Source: Fen-549 sp050011315 | GTDB taxonomy: Bacteria > Actinomycetota > Thermoleophilia > Gaiellales > Gaiellaceae | Assembly (NCBI GenBank): GCA_050011315.1 | Contig: JBEKJI010000002.1 | Location: 145,508 to 209,507, forward strand | Direction of reading: 5' to 3' | Length of the DNA stretch: 64,000 nt | In this document: one piece after another, positions 32,041 to 40,905 of the stretch | How the letters are laid out: each line of letters begins with the position of its first letter | How positions within the stretch are numbered: position 1 is the stretch's first letter | Notes under the pieces: generated by a model | Databases searched by the model: none | Seen by the model: only the letters and a program-made list of their open reading frames with translations | Told to the model about the DNA's origin: nothing | Made by a program: the position numbers and the translations under genes

Positions 32041-33024
32041 TCACGTCACATCTACAATCCTCGGGTCGAGGGCGTCTCTAATCCCGTCGCCGAGGAGGTT
32101 GAAGGCCAGCACCGTCAGGAGAAGCGCGGCGCCGGGGAAAGTGAAGTACCACCAGGCTGTGCTGAAGATCGAGGTGGCGTCGGAGATCATCTGGCCCCAG
32201 CTTGCCTGCGTCGGGCTGACACCGACGCCGAGATAGGAAAGGGCCGCCTCGAGCAGGATGTTGGTGGGGATGACCAGAGTCGTGTAGACGATGATCGGCG
32301 CCACCAGGTTGGGCAGTATCTCACGGAAGAGGATGCCCGCATCACCTGCGCCACTGGCCCGGGCAGCCTCGACGAATTCCTTCTCGCGCAGCGATAGCAC
32401 CTGGCCACGAATGATGCGGCCGATGTAAGTCCAGTTGATGATCGCGATCACTGCGATCACCGTCGGCACGCCGGGCTTGATCAGCCCGCCCAGGCAACCC
32501 TTGCCGAGCGAGCAGGCCGTAGCGATTCCGAGCGCGAGCAGCAATACCGGAAAAGCGAGCATGACGTCGATGAAACGGGAGATCAGCGTGTCCACGACGC
32601 CCCGGTAGTAACCGGCGATCATGCCGGCCACGACGCCGACGAAAACGGCGATCGCGGTAGAAATCAGTGCCACCTCTAGCGATACCCGAGCGCCATAGAC
32701 CACACGCGAGAACACGTCCTCGCCCACTGTGTCGGCTCCGAAGAGGAAGCTCGAGGACGGTCCTTTGGGAGTGCCGAAGGCGTCGAGCTCGCTTGTGTAC
32801 TGGGCGTTGGGCGGATGTCCGAGCAACTTGACGATGAAGGGCGCGAAGATCGCGACTAGGCCGATCAGGAGCACGAAAGCGAGCGAGGCGATCGCCACCT
32901 TGTCCTCGCGGAAGCGCACCCAGAAGAGCTGCCAGGGACTACGCCCGACGATCTCCTCGGCGTCCGGCGCCGAGATCTCCTCGACCAGGTCGTCCCTGCG
33001 CCCGATCAGATCAGGCGTGGACAC
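32041..33024 (-). CDS. Peptide ABC transporter permease (DppC/OppC type)
   Basis: A 327-residue membrane protein with the N-terminal OppC_N segment (SPWQLFWVRFREDKVAIASLAFV), the FGADTVGEDVFSRVVYGARVSL stretch and the EAA motif KEFVEAARASGAGDAGILFREILPN. It is first in the operon, an unusual order: permease C, binding protein, permease B, then the two ATPases. The 360-base upstream gap must carry the operon promoter. Confidence 0.93.
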   Translation of the reverse strand: MSTPDLIGRRDDLVEEISAPDAEEIVGRSPWQLFWVRFREDKVAIASLAFVLLIGLVAIFAPFIVKLLGHPPNAQYTSELDAFGTPKGPSSSFLFGADTVGEDVFSRVVYGARVSLEVALISTAIAVFVGVVAGMIAGYYRGVVDTLISRFIDVMLAFPVLLLALGIATACSLGKGCLGGLIKPGVPTVIAVIAIINWTYIGRIIRGQVLSLREKEFVEAARASGAGDAGILFREILPNLVAPIIVYTTLVIPTNILLEAALSYLGVGVSPTQASWGQMISDATSIFSTAWWYFTFPGAALLLTVLAFNLLGDGIRDALDPRIVDVT

Positions 33025-33383
33025 GAAGCTCCTCTAGCCGGGGGAACGTCACGTCCAACCACCTCGGCGTCCAGCGGCGCCTTCCACCTCTACCGCGGAG
33101 GTCAGCAAGATCGTCGGGCTCGGGGTTTTCTGCACGCTGTTTGTGAAGCAGATGCCGGCCTTTTCCTTCCGCGGCTGCCGGCTAAGCCGACGGTGAGTGG
33201 ATTCTAGTGTGCAGAAGCGGCTATACAGAAACGACAATCGCCGTTTCTAAATCAATGTCGCCTTTTCGAGGGAGGCGAGGCGAACCCGAAAGGGCAACTG
33301 TCGGCACCTAAAAGAAGCAGGGAAGTACCTTGGTATTGGCGCCCACACGGCGCCGCCGGACAGGTTTCCTCGACCTAAGAGCC
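33025..33383. other. Upstream region of the peptide transporter operon
   Basis: A 359-base gap without a convincing gene. It holds an inverted repeat AGAAACG/CGTTTCT at 33227-33248 and, on the minus strand, TAGAAT at 33200-33205 as a possible -10 box for the operon about 175 bases from the first start codon. The repeat could be an operator. Confidence 0.4.
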
Positions 33384-34526
33384 TCAGTCAGGGCTGTGCC
33401 CGCTTGGCCTGACTACCCGGAGCGCCTCGCGTAGTACGGCGTGTTCCTCCGCCGTCCCCGCGGTCACGCGGATCGCCGTCGGAGCCCCGAAACCGTGCAG
33501 CGGACGAACGATCACGCCCTCCTTGAGCAGCTGCTCGAAGAAGGGCCTGCTGTCGGTGCCGAGATCGACAAAGAGGAAGTTCGCAACCGCCGGCCCGACG
33601 GTCTCCAGACCGAACGCCCTCAGTATGCGCCCGAGCTCGGCGACGGCGACGGTGTTGTAGGAGCGCCTGCGCGCCAGCTCGACCTCCGCGTCCTCGCCGG
33701 TGACGCTGGCGAGCGCCGCCTCCTGGGCTGACGAGCCGACGTCGAAGGCCGGGCGCACCTTGGCGATCGCCGTGCAGATCTCCTTCGAGGCAACGGCGTA
33801 ACCGACGCGCAGACCGGCGAGCCCGTAGATCTTGGAGAAGGACCGGAGCACGGCCACGCGCTTGCCCTGCTTGAAGTACTCGGCGACGGCGTCGGGGTAG
33901 TCGGGCTCCTCGATGTACTCGAGATAGGCCTGATCGATCACCGTCAACACGTGCTCGGGTACCCGCTCGAAGTAGGCGTCGAGCTCTTCGCGACTGGTCA
34001 TCGTGCCGGTCGGGTTGTTGGGGTTGCAGACGTAGACGATCTTCGTCTTCGAGCCGATCTGCTCCAGCATCGCCTCGAGGTCGTAGCGATGATCCCGAAG
34101 CGGCACCGTCTTCGGCACCGCGCCCAGCTTGAGCGTGCTCAGCATGTAGCTGGCGAAGGAAGGCCAGCCGAACACGACCTCGTCGCCCGGATCGAGCAGT
34201 GCCAGAGAAAGATGCGAAATCAGACCGTCGGCGCCGGCGCCGTGCGCGATCTGATCGATCTCGACTCCGAGCCGTTCGGCTAGTGCCGCGCGGAGCCGGT
34301 AGGCACTCGCGTCGGGATAGCGGTTGAGATCGTAAGACTGGGTTTCGAGAACCTGACGGGCGATCGGGAAGGGCCCGAAGGGACCTTCGTTGGAGGCGAG
34401 CTTGGCGACACGGGAGATTCCGAGCTCGCGCTCGACCTCCTCAATCGGCTTGCCGGCCTCGTACGGTGCGATCGACTCTAGGGCGGGCCGGATGAGGGCC
34501 CTGTTTGCGCGGGATCCTTTCCTCAT
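33384..34526 (-). CDS. hisC: Histidinol-phosphate aminotransferase family protein
   Basis: A 380-residue class-I/II PLP aminotransferase. KLASNEGPFGP, RYPDASAYRLRAALA, GAGADGLI, CNPNNPTGT, and the PLP lysine in SFSKIYGLAGLRVGYA are present, with the closing arginine in AIRVTAG. HisC converts imidazole-acetol phosphate to histidinol phosphate; relatives act on phenylalanine or tyrosine. It is not next to other his genes, so a role as a general aromatic aminotransferase is possible. Confidence 0.85.
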   Translation of the reverse strand: MRKGSRANRALIRPALESIAPYEAGKPIEEVERELGISRVAKLASNEGPFGPFPIARQVLETQSYDLNRYPDASAYRLRAALAERLGVEIDQIAHGAGADGLISHLSLALLDPGDEVVFGWPSFASYMLSTLKLGAVPKTVPLRDHRYDLEAMLEQIGSKTKIVYVCNPNNPTGTMTSREELDAYFERVPEHVLTVIDQAYLEYIEEPDYPDAVAEYFKQGKRVAVLRSFSKIYGLAGLRVGYAVASKEICTAIAKVRPAFDVGSSAQEAALASVTGEDAEVELARRRSYNTVAVAELGRILRAFGLETVGPAVANFLFVDLGTDSRPFFEQLLKEGVIVRPLHGFGAPTAIRVTAGTAEEHAVLREALRVVRPSGHSPD

Positions 34527-34590
34527 ACGCGTACCCTATCGAGTGCGGACGATATGCGCTAGCAGGCGCGGCGATCATCTTTGAACCACA

Positions 34591-34620
34591 CCGGGACGCC
34601 GCTGCGGCTCAGCGTCCCGG
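34591..34620. terminator. Perfect 9-bp hairpin between lpd and the HisC-like gene
   Basis: CCGGGACGC (34591-34599) pairs with GCGTCCCGG (34612-34620), in the 286-base gap. It is between two minus-strand genes and may terminate the dehydrogenase transcript. No T-run. The rest of the gap shows nothing else clear. Confidence 0.4.
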
Positions 34621-34812
34621 CGGGTAGTAGCCCGGGCTCCCCAAGATCGGAACTCGGGCGGACGAGCGCAAGTTCAAGACGGATTATCACATATGGCAAC
34701 CACCGCTTCCAGCCGGCGGCGATCCCGCTTAGAAACCGCCCCGTAGCACAAGAACAACCCCGTGGCGCCGTGCGGGATTGGGCGGCGTAATGCTTCGCCC
34801 CTATTCGTATCG

Positions 34813-36213
34813 CTAGTTTGAGCGCCGTCTGGGCGCCACGTGAATCGGTTGCCCGAGCGCGACCAGACCGGCCTCCTTGATCGCCTCGGTCAGAGTCGGG
34901 TGCGCCGTCATCCCCATCGAGAGCGTCTCGATCGTCGACTCGGCGTCGATTGCGACCCGCCCGACCTCGATCAACTCGGTTGCATGCGGGCCGACGATGA
35001 CCAACCCCAGTAGCTCGCCGTAGCGGCTCTCGTGAATCGTCTTGACCCAGCCCACGGTCTCGCTCTGCATCACGGCGCGGCCGTTCGCGGCCCAGGGAAA
35101 GCGACCGACCACGACGTCCTCACCGTGGCGATCGCGAGCCTCGGCTTCGGTCAGCCCGACCGCCGCCACCTCCGGGTCGGTGTAGATAGGACGCGGCACG
35201 GCGGCGCGGTCGTCGACCACCGCCTCGTGGCCGGTGGCGTTCTCGGCCGCTACCTCGCCCTCGCGGAAGGCGGTGTGGGCGAGCTGCCAGTGCCCGGCGA
35301 CGTCGCCGGCCGCGTAGATGTGCGGAACGTTCGTGCGCCGGTGCTCGTCGCTGACGATGCCCTGGCGTGCGCCGAAGGCGACACCGGCCGCCTCCAGCCC
35401 GATCGCATCGACGTTGGGAGCACGCCCGACCGAGACGAGCATCAGATCGGCGTTTACGGTCTCCCCTTCGCCGAAGTGAACGATCAGCCCGGCGTCTGTC
35501 TCGTCCACCCTCGTGCAGGTCTTCGCGAGCTGGAGCTCGATACCGCGGCGACGAAAGCTCTTGGCCAGCTCGCTGGAGGCGTCCTCGTCCTCCATCGGGA
35601 TCACGCGCTCGAGCAGCTCGACGATCGTCACTTCGGAGCCGAAGCGCGAGAAGATCGAGGCGAACTCGCAACCGATCACGCCGCCGCCCAGGATGACGAG
35701 GCGCGGCGGGACTTCGGTTTGGGCAAGCAACCCGGTCGAGTCGACGCAGCGCGGCGAGTCGAGCCCGGGGATGGGAGGAAGGATCGGATGCGAGCCGGTG
35801 GCGACGATCGCGTTCTTGAAGGTGACCGTCTCGCCGCTCGAGACCTCGATCGTGTTCGGGCCGGTGAAGCGGCCGGAGCCCTTGATCCACTCAACGCCGT
35901 TCGCCTTGAAGAGAGTCGCCACGCCACTGGTCAGGCGCTCGACCGTGCTCGCCTTCCAGGCGTTAGCACGCTCGAAGTCGAGGCTCGCCTCGCTGATGCG
36001 AATGCCGGAGTTCTCGAAGCTCTCCTCGATCTCCTTGATCGCCCGTGCCGTCTGCACCCAGGTCTTGGTGGGAATGCAACCGACGCGCAGGCAGACTCCC
36101 CCGAGCGCGGGCTCCTGCTCGACACAGACGACCTTGGCGCCGCGCTGCGCGGCGCGGATCGCGGCCGGGTAACCGCCCGGGCCTCCTCCGAGTACGGCGA
36201 CGTCACACTCCAT
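34813..36213 (-). CDS. lpdA: Dihydrolipoyl dehydrogenase (E3)
   Basis: A 466-residue flavoprotein. The FAD-binding GGGPGGYPAAIRAAQ, the redox disulfide GGVCLRVGCIPTK, the NAD-binding GGGVIGCEFASIFSRFG, the second FAD motif IYAAGDVAG and the C-terminal His-Glu dyad in AHPTLTEA are all present. It reoxidises the lipoyl groups of the 2-oxoacid dehydrogenase whose E1 and E2 genes lie upstream on the same strand. A divergent short gene and a VOC gene separate it from them. Confidence 0.95.
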   Translation of the reverse strand: MECDVAVLGGGPGGYPAAIRAAQRGAKVVCVEQEPALGGVCLRVGCIPTKTWVQTARAIKEIEESFENSGIRISEASLDFERANAWKASTVERLTSGVATLFKANGVEWIKGSGRFTGPNTIEVSSGETVTFKNAIVATGSHPILPPIPGLDSPRCVDSTGLLAQTEVPPRLVILGGGVIGCEFASIFSRFGSEVTIVELLERVIPMEDEDASSELAKSFRRRGIELQLAKTCTRVDETDAGLIVHFGEGETVNADLMLVSVGRAPNVDAIGLEAAGVAFGARQGIVSDEHRRTNVPHIYAAGDVAGHWQLAHTAFREGEVAAENATGHEAVVDDRAAVPRPIYTDPEVAAVGLTEAEARDRHGEDVVVGRFPWAANGRAVMQSETVGWVKTIHESRYGELLGLVIVGPHATELIEVGRVAIDAESTIETLSMGMTAHPTLTEAIKEAGLVALGQPIHVAPRRRSN

Positions 36214-36294
36214 GATCCGTCCTTCCCTCCACTCGCTGACCTCTCGATCCTAGCGAGCGCTCTGGCCCGCCAACATCACTACGATTGCGCCATT

Positions 36295-36549
36295 GTGACC
36301 GAGCTCGAGACGCTTCCCAACGTGGGATCGGTGCTCGCCGGTTGCCTGCGCGGGGCTGGTATCGAATCCCCAGAGGAGTTGCGGGCGCTCGGTGCCGAGC
36401 GGGCCTTCGAGCGTCTGCGTGCAGTGCTGCCCGACGACGCTTGCCTGAGCAAGCTCTACGCCCTGGCCGGCGCGATCGAGGGCGTGCGCTGGCACGATCT
36501 GCCGCCCGCGCGAAAAACGCAGCTGAAGACCTTCGCACGGCAGGGATAG
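36295..36549 (+). CDS. TfoX C-terminal domain protein
   Basis: An 84-residue protein starting at GTG: LPNVGSVLAGCLRGAGIESPEELRALGAERAFERLRA, then ACLSKLYALAGAIEGVRWHDLP. This is the TfoX C-terminal helix-hairpin domain as a stand-alone protein. TACGAT at 36281-36286 may be a -10 box placing the start of transcription at or near the GTG. The function of stand-alone forms is unknown; DNA binding is inferred from the fold. It is the only plus-strand gene in the dehydrogenase cluster. Confidence 0.8.
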   Translation: MTELETLPNVGSVLAGCLRGAGIESPEELRALGAERAFERLRAVLPDDACLSKLYALAGAIEGVRWHDLPPARKTQLKTFARQG

Positions 36550-36586
36550 GCTGCGCCGGGCGCGCGTCTCGTTCTTCACCGACGTC

Positions 36587-36928
36587 CTAGAGCGTCTGAG
36601 CAAGCTGAATGCGATTCCCGTCCGAGTCGTAAACGTCGAGCAGGCGGATGTCTCCGTGCAGCTCGACCACCGTGCCGACCTCGACTCCCGCTGCTCGCAA
36701 CCTCTCGGCCTCGGCCTTGACGTCTGCGACGTCGATCATCGCCACGCCCCCTTCTTCGGGCTCGCCTTCCGCCAGTCCGATCTCCGCGTCTCCGCTCCGT
36801 AACCGCGCCCAGCGGCCGTCCTCGTCGACGTAGATCTCCTCCAGACCGAGCAAGCCCGCGTAGAAGGCGCGGCCGGCGTCGAAATCGCGCACCCGGTACC
36901 AAACGTGGATACCCATCGACGAGGACAC
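36587..36928 (-). CDS. Glyoxalase/VOC-family protein
   Basis: A 113-residue VOC-fold protein: HVWYRVRDFDAGRAFYAGLLGLEEIYVDEDGRWARLRSG, then the second half ending LLDVYDSDGNRIQLAQ. Two beta-alpha-beta-beta-beta units form a metal-binding cup; substrate unknown. A GTG start (36928) overlaps the stop of the E2 gene; an ATG four codons later is an alternative. Tight coupling to E2 suggests a role linked to the dehydrogenase product or its by-products. Confidence 0.85.
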   Translation of the reverse strand: MSSSMGIHVWYRVRDFDAGRAFYAGLLGLEEIYVDEDGRWARLRSGDAEIGLAEGEPEEGGVAMIDVADVKAEAERLRAAGVEVGTVVELHGDIRLLDVYDSDGNRIQLAQTL

Positions 36929-38172
36929 TAGAGCATCAGCCCCGGCTCTTCGAGGAAGCCCTTGACCGTGGCCAGGAACTCGGCCGCCACCGACCCGTCC
37001 ACAGCCCGGTGATCGCAGGTGAGAGTCAACGTCAGCAGAGGCGCGATCTCGACCTTGCCCGAGCGCGCGACCGGGCGCTCGACAATCGCGCCGGCAGCGA
37101 TGATCGCTACCTGAGGCGGATTGAGCACGGCGACGAACTGCTCGACGCCGAGGGTGCCGAGATTGGAGATGGTGAACGTGCCGCCCTCGAGATCCTCCAG
37201 GTCGACTGTGCCGGCGACGGTGCGCGAGACGAGCTCGGCGCGCGCGACTGCCAGCTCGGCCAGCGTCTGGCGCTCGCAGCCCCGGATCACCGGCACGATC
37301 AGCCCGCGCTCGGTCGCCGTGGCGATGCCGATGTCGACCGAGTGGTGGATCTCTACCGCATCGCCGAGCCAGAGCGCGTTCACACCCGGGTGATGGACGA
37401 GCGCCTGGGCGCAGGCCTTGGTGAGGAAGTCGGCGATGCTGGCGTGGCGCTCACCGGGGCGCGCGCGCTCGCGCAGTCGCCTGTGCATGGCCAGCACCTC
37501 GCTCATGTCCACCGAGGAGGAAATCTGGAACGCGGGCGCCTGCCAGGCCTCACTGAGCCGGCGTGCGATCGTGCGCCTCGTGCTCGTCAGCGGCACCCGC
37601 TCGACCTCGCCCGGCGCCGTCTCCCCCGTACGCAGCGACGGAGCCGAGGCGATCGGGGCAACCGTCCGGGTCGCCGCGGCGCGTGCGACGTCCTCGGCGA
37701 CGATCCGGCCCTCGGGGCCGGTGCCGGCTATCCCGGCCAGCTCCAACCCGCGCTCGCGCGCCAGCCTGCGTGCAAGCGGAGAGGCTTTCGCCCGGCCTGC
37801 GTCGGCGGCGGCGCCCGGCGCGCCGTTACCGACGACAGAGGCCGATATGGTTTCGGCTTCGGGCTCGGGCTCGGGCTCGGTTTCGGGCAGCGCCGGCGCG
37901 TTCTCGGCGACCGTGTCCGGCACCTGCTCTCCCTCCTCGCCGACGTAGGCGAGAGTCGTTCCCACCGGCGCCTCACCCTCGCCGACGGCGATCTTGAGCA
38001 GCACGCCCGCGAAGGGAGACTCGACCTCCTGCGTAACCTTGTCGGTGTCAAGCTCGAAAAGAGGCTCGCCCTTCTCGACCTGCTCGCCCTCGCTCTTCAG
38101 CCACCTGGTTACGACGCCCGACTCCATTCCCTGACCGAGCCGTGGAAGCTTGATCTCGCTCGCCACCGTCAC
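36928..38172 (-). CDS. 2-oxoacid dehydrogenase E2 (dihydrolipoyl acyltransferase)
   Basis: A 414-residue core enzyme. One lipoyl domain (residues 1-80, lipoylated lysine in ELDTDKVTQEV), a Pro/Glu-rich linker, a peripheral subunit-binding domain (SPLARRLARERGLELAGIAGTGPEGRIVAEDV, about 131-162), and the catalytic domain with the DHRAVDG active site near the C-terminus. It moves acyl groups from E1 to CoA. One lipoyl domain and the E1 alpha/beta partners fit acetoin, pyruvate or branched-chain complexes; which one cannot be decided here. Confidence 0.93.
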   Translation of the reverse strand: MTVASEIKLPRLGQGMESGVVTRWLKSEGEQVEKGEPLFELDTDKVTQEVESPFAGVLLKIAVGEGEAPVGTTLAYVGEEGEQVPDTVAENAPALPETEPEPEPEAETISASVVGNGAPGAAADAGRAKASPLARRLARERGLELAGIAGTGPEGRIVAEDVARAAATRTVAPIASAPSLRTGETAPGEVERVPLTSTRRTIARRLSEAWQAPAFQISSSVDMSEVLAMHRRLRERARPGERHASIADFLTKACAQALVHHPGVNALWLGDAVEIHHSVDIGIATATERGLIVPVIRGCERQTLAELAVARAELVSRTVAGTVDLEDLEGGTFTISNLGTLGVEQFVAVLNPPQVAIIAAGAIVERPVARSGKVEIAPLLTLTLTCDHRAVDGSVAAEFLATVKGFLEEPGLML

Positions 38173-39170
38173 TTCCTCCCGACGCTTCTCATGATCGCGT
38201 CGTACACCTTATCCCGCCTCGGAACGCATTCCTTCTCGAGCACCGGCGAGAAGGGAAGCGGAGAGAAGCAGGCACCGACTCGCTCGACCGGCGCATCCAG
38301 CCAGTCGAAGGCCTTCTCCTGGATCAGCGCCGCCAGCTCGGCTCCGAAGCCCATCCTACGCACGGCCTCGTGCGCGACTACGCAGCGGCTGGTCTTGCGT
38401 ACCGAGACCAGGATCGTCTCCTCGTCGAGCGGCTGCAACGTGCGCGGGTCGACGACCTCGACCGACACTCCCTCGGCCTCGGCGCGCTCCGCGGCCGCCA
38501 GCGCCTCGTGCACGAGCGGCCCCAGCGCGACCACGGTCACGTCCTCGCCCGCCCGCATGATCCGAGCCTTCCCGAGCGGAACCGGCTCCAGCTCTTCGGG
38601 CAACTCCTCGCGCAGGTTGTAGAGCTGGACGTGCTCGAAGAAGAGCACGCAGTTGTCGTCGTAGATCGACGACCAGAGCAGCCCGCGCGCATCCCGGGGC
38701 GTGGAGGGATAGACCACCTTGAGCCCCGGTATGCCGGCGAACCAGCCCTCGACCTGCTGCCCGTGCTGGGCCGCCGAGGACCAGCCGGCGCCGCCCTGCG
38801 TACGTACCGTCAGCGGAACCTTCAGCTGCCCGCCCGACATGTAGCGCTCCTTGGCGGCGTGGTTGACGAGCTGCTCCATCGCCAGGGTGAGGAAGTCCTG
38901 GTACATGATCTCGACGATCGGACGCATACCCATCATCGCCGCGCCGATTCCGGCCCCGGTTAGCGCCATCTCCGAGATCGGAGCGTTCCGTACCCGCTCT
39001 GGTCCGAACTCGTCGAGCATGCCGAGCGTGACCTTCTGCGAGCCGCCGTGCTCCGCGATGTCCTGACCCATGATGAAGACCTCCGGGTCGCGCCTCATCG
39101 CCTCTGACATGGCGTCGCGAACGGCCTCGCGAAAGCTGAGCCTGCGTGTTCCGTTCTGAGGATCAGGCAT
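38169..39170 (-). CDS. 2-oxoacid dehydrogenase E1, beta subunit
   Basis: A 333-residue transketolase-type beta subunit: RRLSFREAVRDAMSEAMRRDPEVFIMGQDIAEHGG, GAGIGAAMMGMRPIVEIMYQDF, and a C-terminal domain with DPRTLQPLDEETILVSVRKT. The ATG at 39170 is the family start; the longer frame is a shadow of the alpha gene. It overlaps the alpha stop by eight bases and the E2 start by four, so all three are co-translated. Confidence 0.94.
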   Translation of the reverse strand: MPDPQNGTRRLSFREAVRDAMSEAMRRDPEVFIMGQDIAEHGGSQKVTLGMLDEFGPERVRNAPISEMALTGAGIGAAMMGMRPIVEIMYQDFLTLAMEQLVNHAAKERYMSGGQLKVPLTVRTQGGAGWSSAAQHGQQVEGWFAGIPGLKVVYPSTPRDARGLLWSSIYDDNCVLFFEHVQLYNLREELPEELEPVPLGKARIMRAGEDVTVVALGPLVHEALAAAERAEAEGVSVEVVDPRTLQPLDEETILVSVRKTSRCVVAHEAVRRMGFGAELAALIQEKAFDWLDAPVERVGACFSPLPFSPVLEKECVPRRDKVYDAIMRSVGRK

Positions 39171-40134
39171 AGACGTCCTCGAGCAGGTCGCCCGGGTCGG
39201 GATCGGGGCTGTGACGGGCGAACTCGACCGCGTCGGCGGTGATCGCCTCGGCCTCGCGCTCGAGCTCGGCGAAGCGCTCGTCGGAGAGAGCCAGGCGACC
39301 TCGTAGCTTGACGATCGGATCCTGAGTCGCCCGCGACTGCTCGAACTCGGCCCGATCGCGATACTCCTGCGGGTCGCCGACGTTGTGCGCGGCGAGGCGG
39401 TAGGTCTCCGCAACGAGGAAAACCGGCCCCTCGCCCGAGCGGGCGTGGGCGAGAGCCTCGGCAGTGGCGTGGAACACCGCCTCGACATCCTGCCCGTCGA
39501 CTCTGAGCGCCGTCATGCCGTAGGCGAGCGCCCGTTCAGTGAGGTCCGCGACGGGCGAGTGCTGGGCAAACGGAGTCGATTCGGCCCAGCAGTTGTTCTC
39601 GCACAGGAAGACGACCGGAAGCTTCCAGAGCGCGGCCAGGTTCATGGCCTCGTGGAAGAGACCTGAGCTGGTGGCCCCGTCGCCGAAGAAGGGGACTGCG
39701 ACGCGCTCTTCACCGTGCATCTTGAAGGCCAGAGCGGCTCCGGTCGCGATCCCGAGCGCCCCGCCAACGACGGCGCTCGAGCCGAGGTAGCCGCGCTCGA
39801 CGTCGTAGAGGTGCATCGAGCCGCCGCGCCCGCTAGAGCAGCCGTCGACCTTGCCGTAGAGCTCGGCCATGACGACGCGTGGAGGCATTCCCTTGGCCAG
39901 CGCGTGTGCGTGCGAGCGGTGTGTCGAGGTGATCACGTCGCCGGGCGAAAGCGCGCTGCAGGCTCCGACTGCAACCGCCTCCTGGCCGATCGCGAGATGG
40001 ACGAAGCCGGGGATCTCGCCGTCGCGGTAGCGCTCCTCCACGGCCTGCTCGAAATGTCTGATCACGAGCATCCGTGCCAGAAAGCGCTCGAGCTCCTCTG
40101 ACTGAAGAAAGGTCTTGAGCTCGAGTTCGGTCAT
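39163..40134 (-). CDS. 2-oxoacid dehydrogenase E1, alpha subunit
   Basis: A 323-residue thiamine-diphosphate subunit: MLVIRHFEQAVEERYRDGEIPGFVHLAIGQEAVAVG, GKVDGCSSGRGGSMHLYD, and the ThDP motif GDGATSSGLFHEAMNLAALWKLPVVFLCENN. It decarboxylates the 2-oxoacid. Sequence style is close to acetoin/pyruvate dehydrogenase alpha subunits (AcoA/PdhA). First gene of the run E1 alpha, E1 beta, E2, VOC on the minus strand. Confidence 0.94.
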   Translation of the reverse strand: MTELELKTFLQSEELERFLARMLVIRHFEQAVEERYRDGEIPGFVHLAIGQEAVAVGACSALSPGDVITSTHRSHAHALAKGMPPRVVMAELYGKVDGCSSGRGGSMHLYDVERGYLGSSAVVGGALGIATGAALAFKMHGEERVAVPFFGDGATSSGLFHEAMNLAALWKLPVVFLCENNCWAESTPFAQHSPVADLTERALAYGMTALRVDGQDVEAVFHATAEALAHARSGEGPVFLVAETYRLAAHNVGDPQEYRDRAEFEQSRATQDPIVKLRGRLALSDERFAELEREAEAITADAVEFARHSPDPDPGDLLEDVYA

Positions 40135-40191
40135 AGTCTTGCGCTGGTTATGCTGGTCGCGTGGCTAGTTTTGGGTTCTGGAGGAAACGGT

Positions 40192-40587
40192 ATGGGGATC
40201 GAAGAGAATCCGGTAGCTAGCGGTTTTTCCGCGCGCTGGTCGGCGCAAACCCTCGTCTTTGCCTGGAACCGGCTCCTGGAGCGGTTGCCCGACGACTGGA
40301 GCCATCTCTACGCCGAGGTTGAGTTGCGGCCGACCGAGTCCTACGCGGACGTGGCGCTGATCGTCTCGCCGCTCAACCCCGAGCACTGCGACGGGAGATC
40401 GGCCTTCCGCTTCCGCGTTGGCCGCAGCTTCGGCTACGGCGCCGCGCCAGAGATGGCCAGGCGTTGCCTCGAACGGCTCGATAAGGCCCGGATCCCGGGT
40501 CGTCTGCACCTGCTGCAGCTGCTCGCCGAGAAGCGACCGGTGGAGACCCAGGGCCCCGTCTGGCGGCTCGGGGGCCGCTCGCTGTGA
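40192..40587 (+). CDS. Hypothetical protein
   Basis: A 131-residue soluble protein. GGAGG seven bases before the ATG at 40192 fixes the start. It has an alpha/beta pattern (WSHLYAEVELRPTESYADVALIVSPLNP) and an RCLERLDKARIPGRLHLLQLL helix. No family is recognised. It overlaps the next gene by four bases, so the two products probably work together. Confidence 0.65.
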   Translation: MGIEENPVASGFSARWSAQTLVFAWNRLLERLPDDWSHLYAEVELRPTESYADVALIVSPLNPEHCDGRSAFRFRVGRSFGYGAAPEMARRCLERLDKARIPGRLHLLQLLAEKRPVETQGPVWRLGGRSL

Positions 40588-40895
40588 GCGATCCGGTCTC
40601 CTGGCTCCTGGTCAGGAGAGGCTGGCAGGTCGTCAGCTCCGACGGGGCGACCGTGGGCCGGATCGGCGCCGTCCGGGGTGAGCCGGGCAAGGACATCTTC
40701 GACGGCGTCGTCGTCCGGACGAAATCCGCTCCGCCCCGCTACATCCCCGCCGAGCTGATCGAGAAGATCGTCTCAGACCAGGTGGCGCTCAGACTGAGCG
40801 CCGGCGAGTTCGAGGCCGTCCCACCCGAAAAGAAGCGTCCGCTGGCTCCGAACGTCTCTATCTCAGAGATTCTGCGGCGATTCGGCCTGCGCTAG
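40584..40895 (+). CDS. PRC-barrel-like small protein
   Basis: A 103-residue protein whose first 70 residues have the beta-rich pattern of a PRC barrel: GWQVVSSDGATVGRIGAVRGEPGKDIFDGVVVRT and PRYIPAELIEKIVSDQVALRLS. Such barrels act in RNA processing, photosynthetic complexes or stress proteins. Coupled to the preceding hypothetical gene by a four-base overlap. It converges on pheT 10 bases away. Confidence 0.7.
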   Translation: MSDPVSWLLVRRGWQVVSSDGATVGRIGAVRGEPGKDIFDGVVVRTKSAPPRYIPAELIEKIVSDQVALRLSAGEFEAVPPEKKRPLAPNVSISEILRRFGLR

Positions 40896-40905
40896 AAGCG
40901 GGAAC

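Noticed and set aside
33049..33237. 62-residue minus-strand frame in the transporter operon upstream gap
   Set aside because: No ribosome-binding site, no domain and poor codon pattern; more likely leader or promoter sequence.
35032..36294. Long plus-strand frame opposite lpdA that runs into the TfoX-like gene
   Set aside because: Only its last 84 codons are protein-like. The rest is the antisense shadow of lpdA, so the gene is started at 36295.
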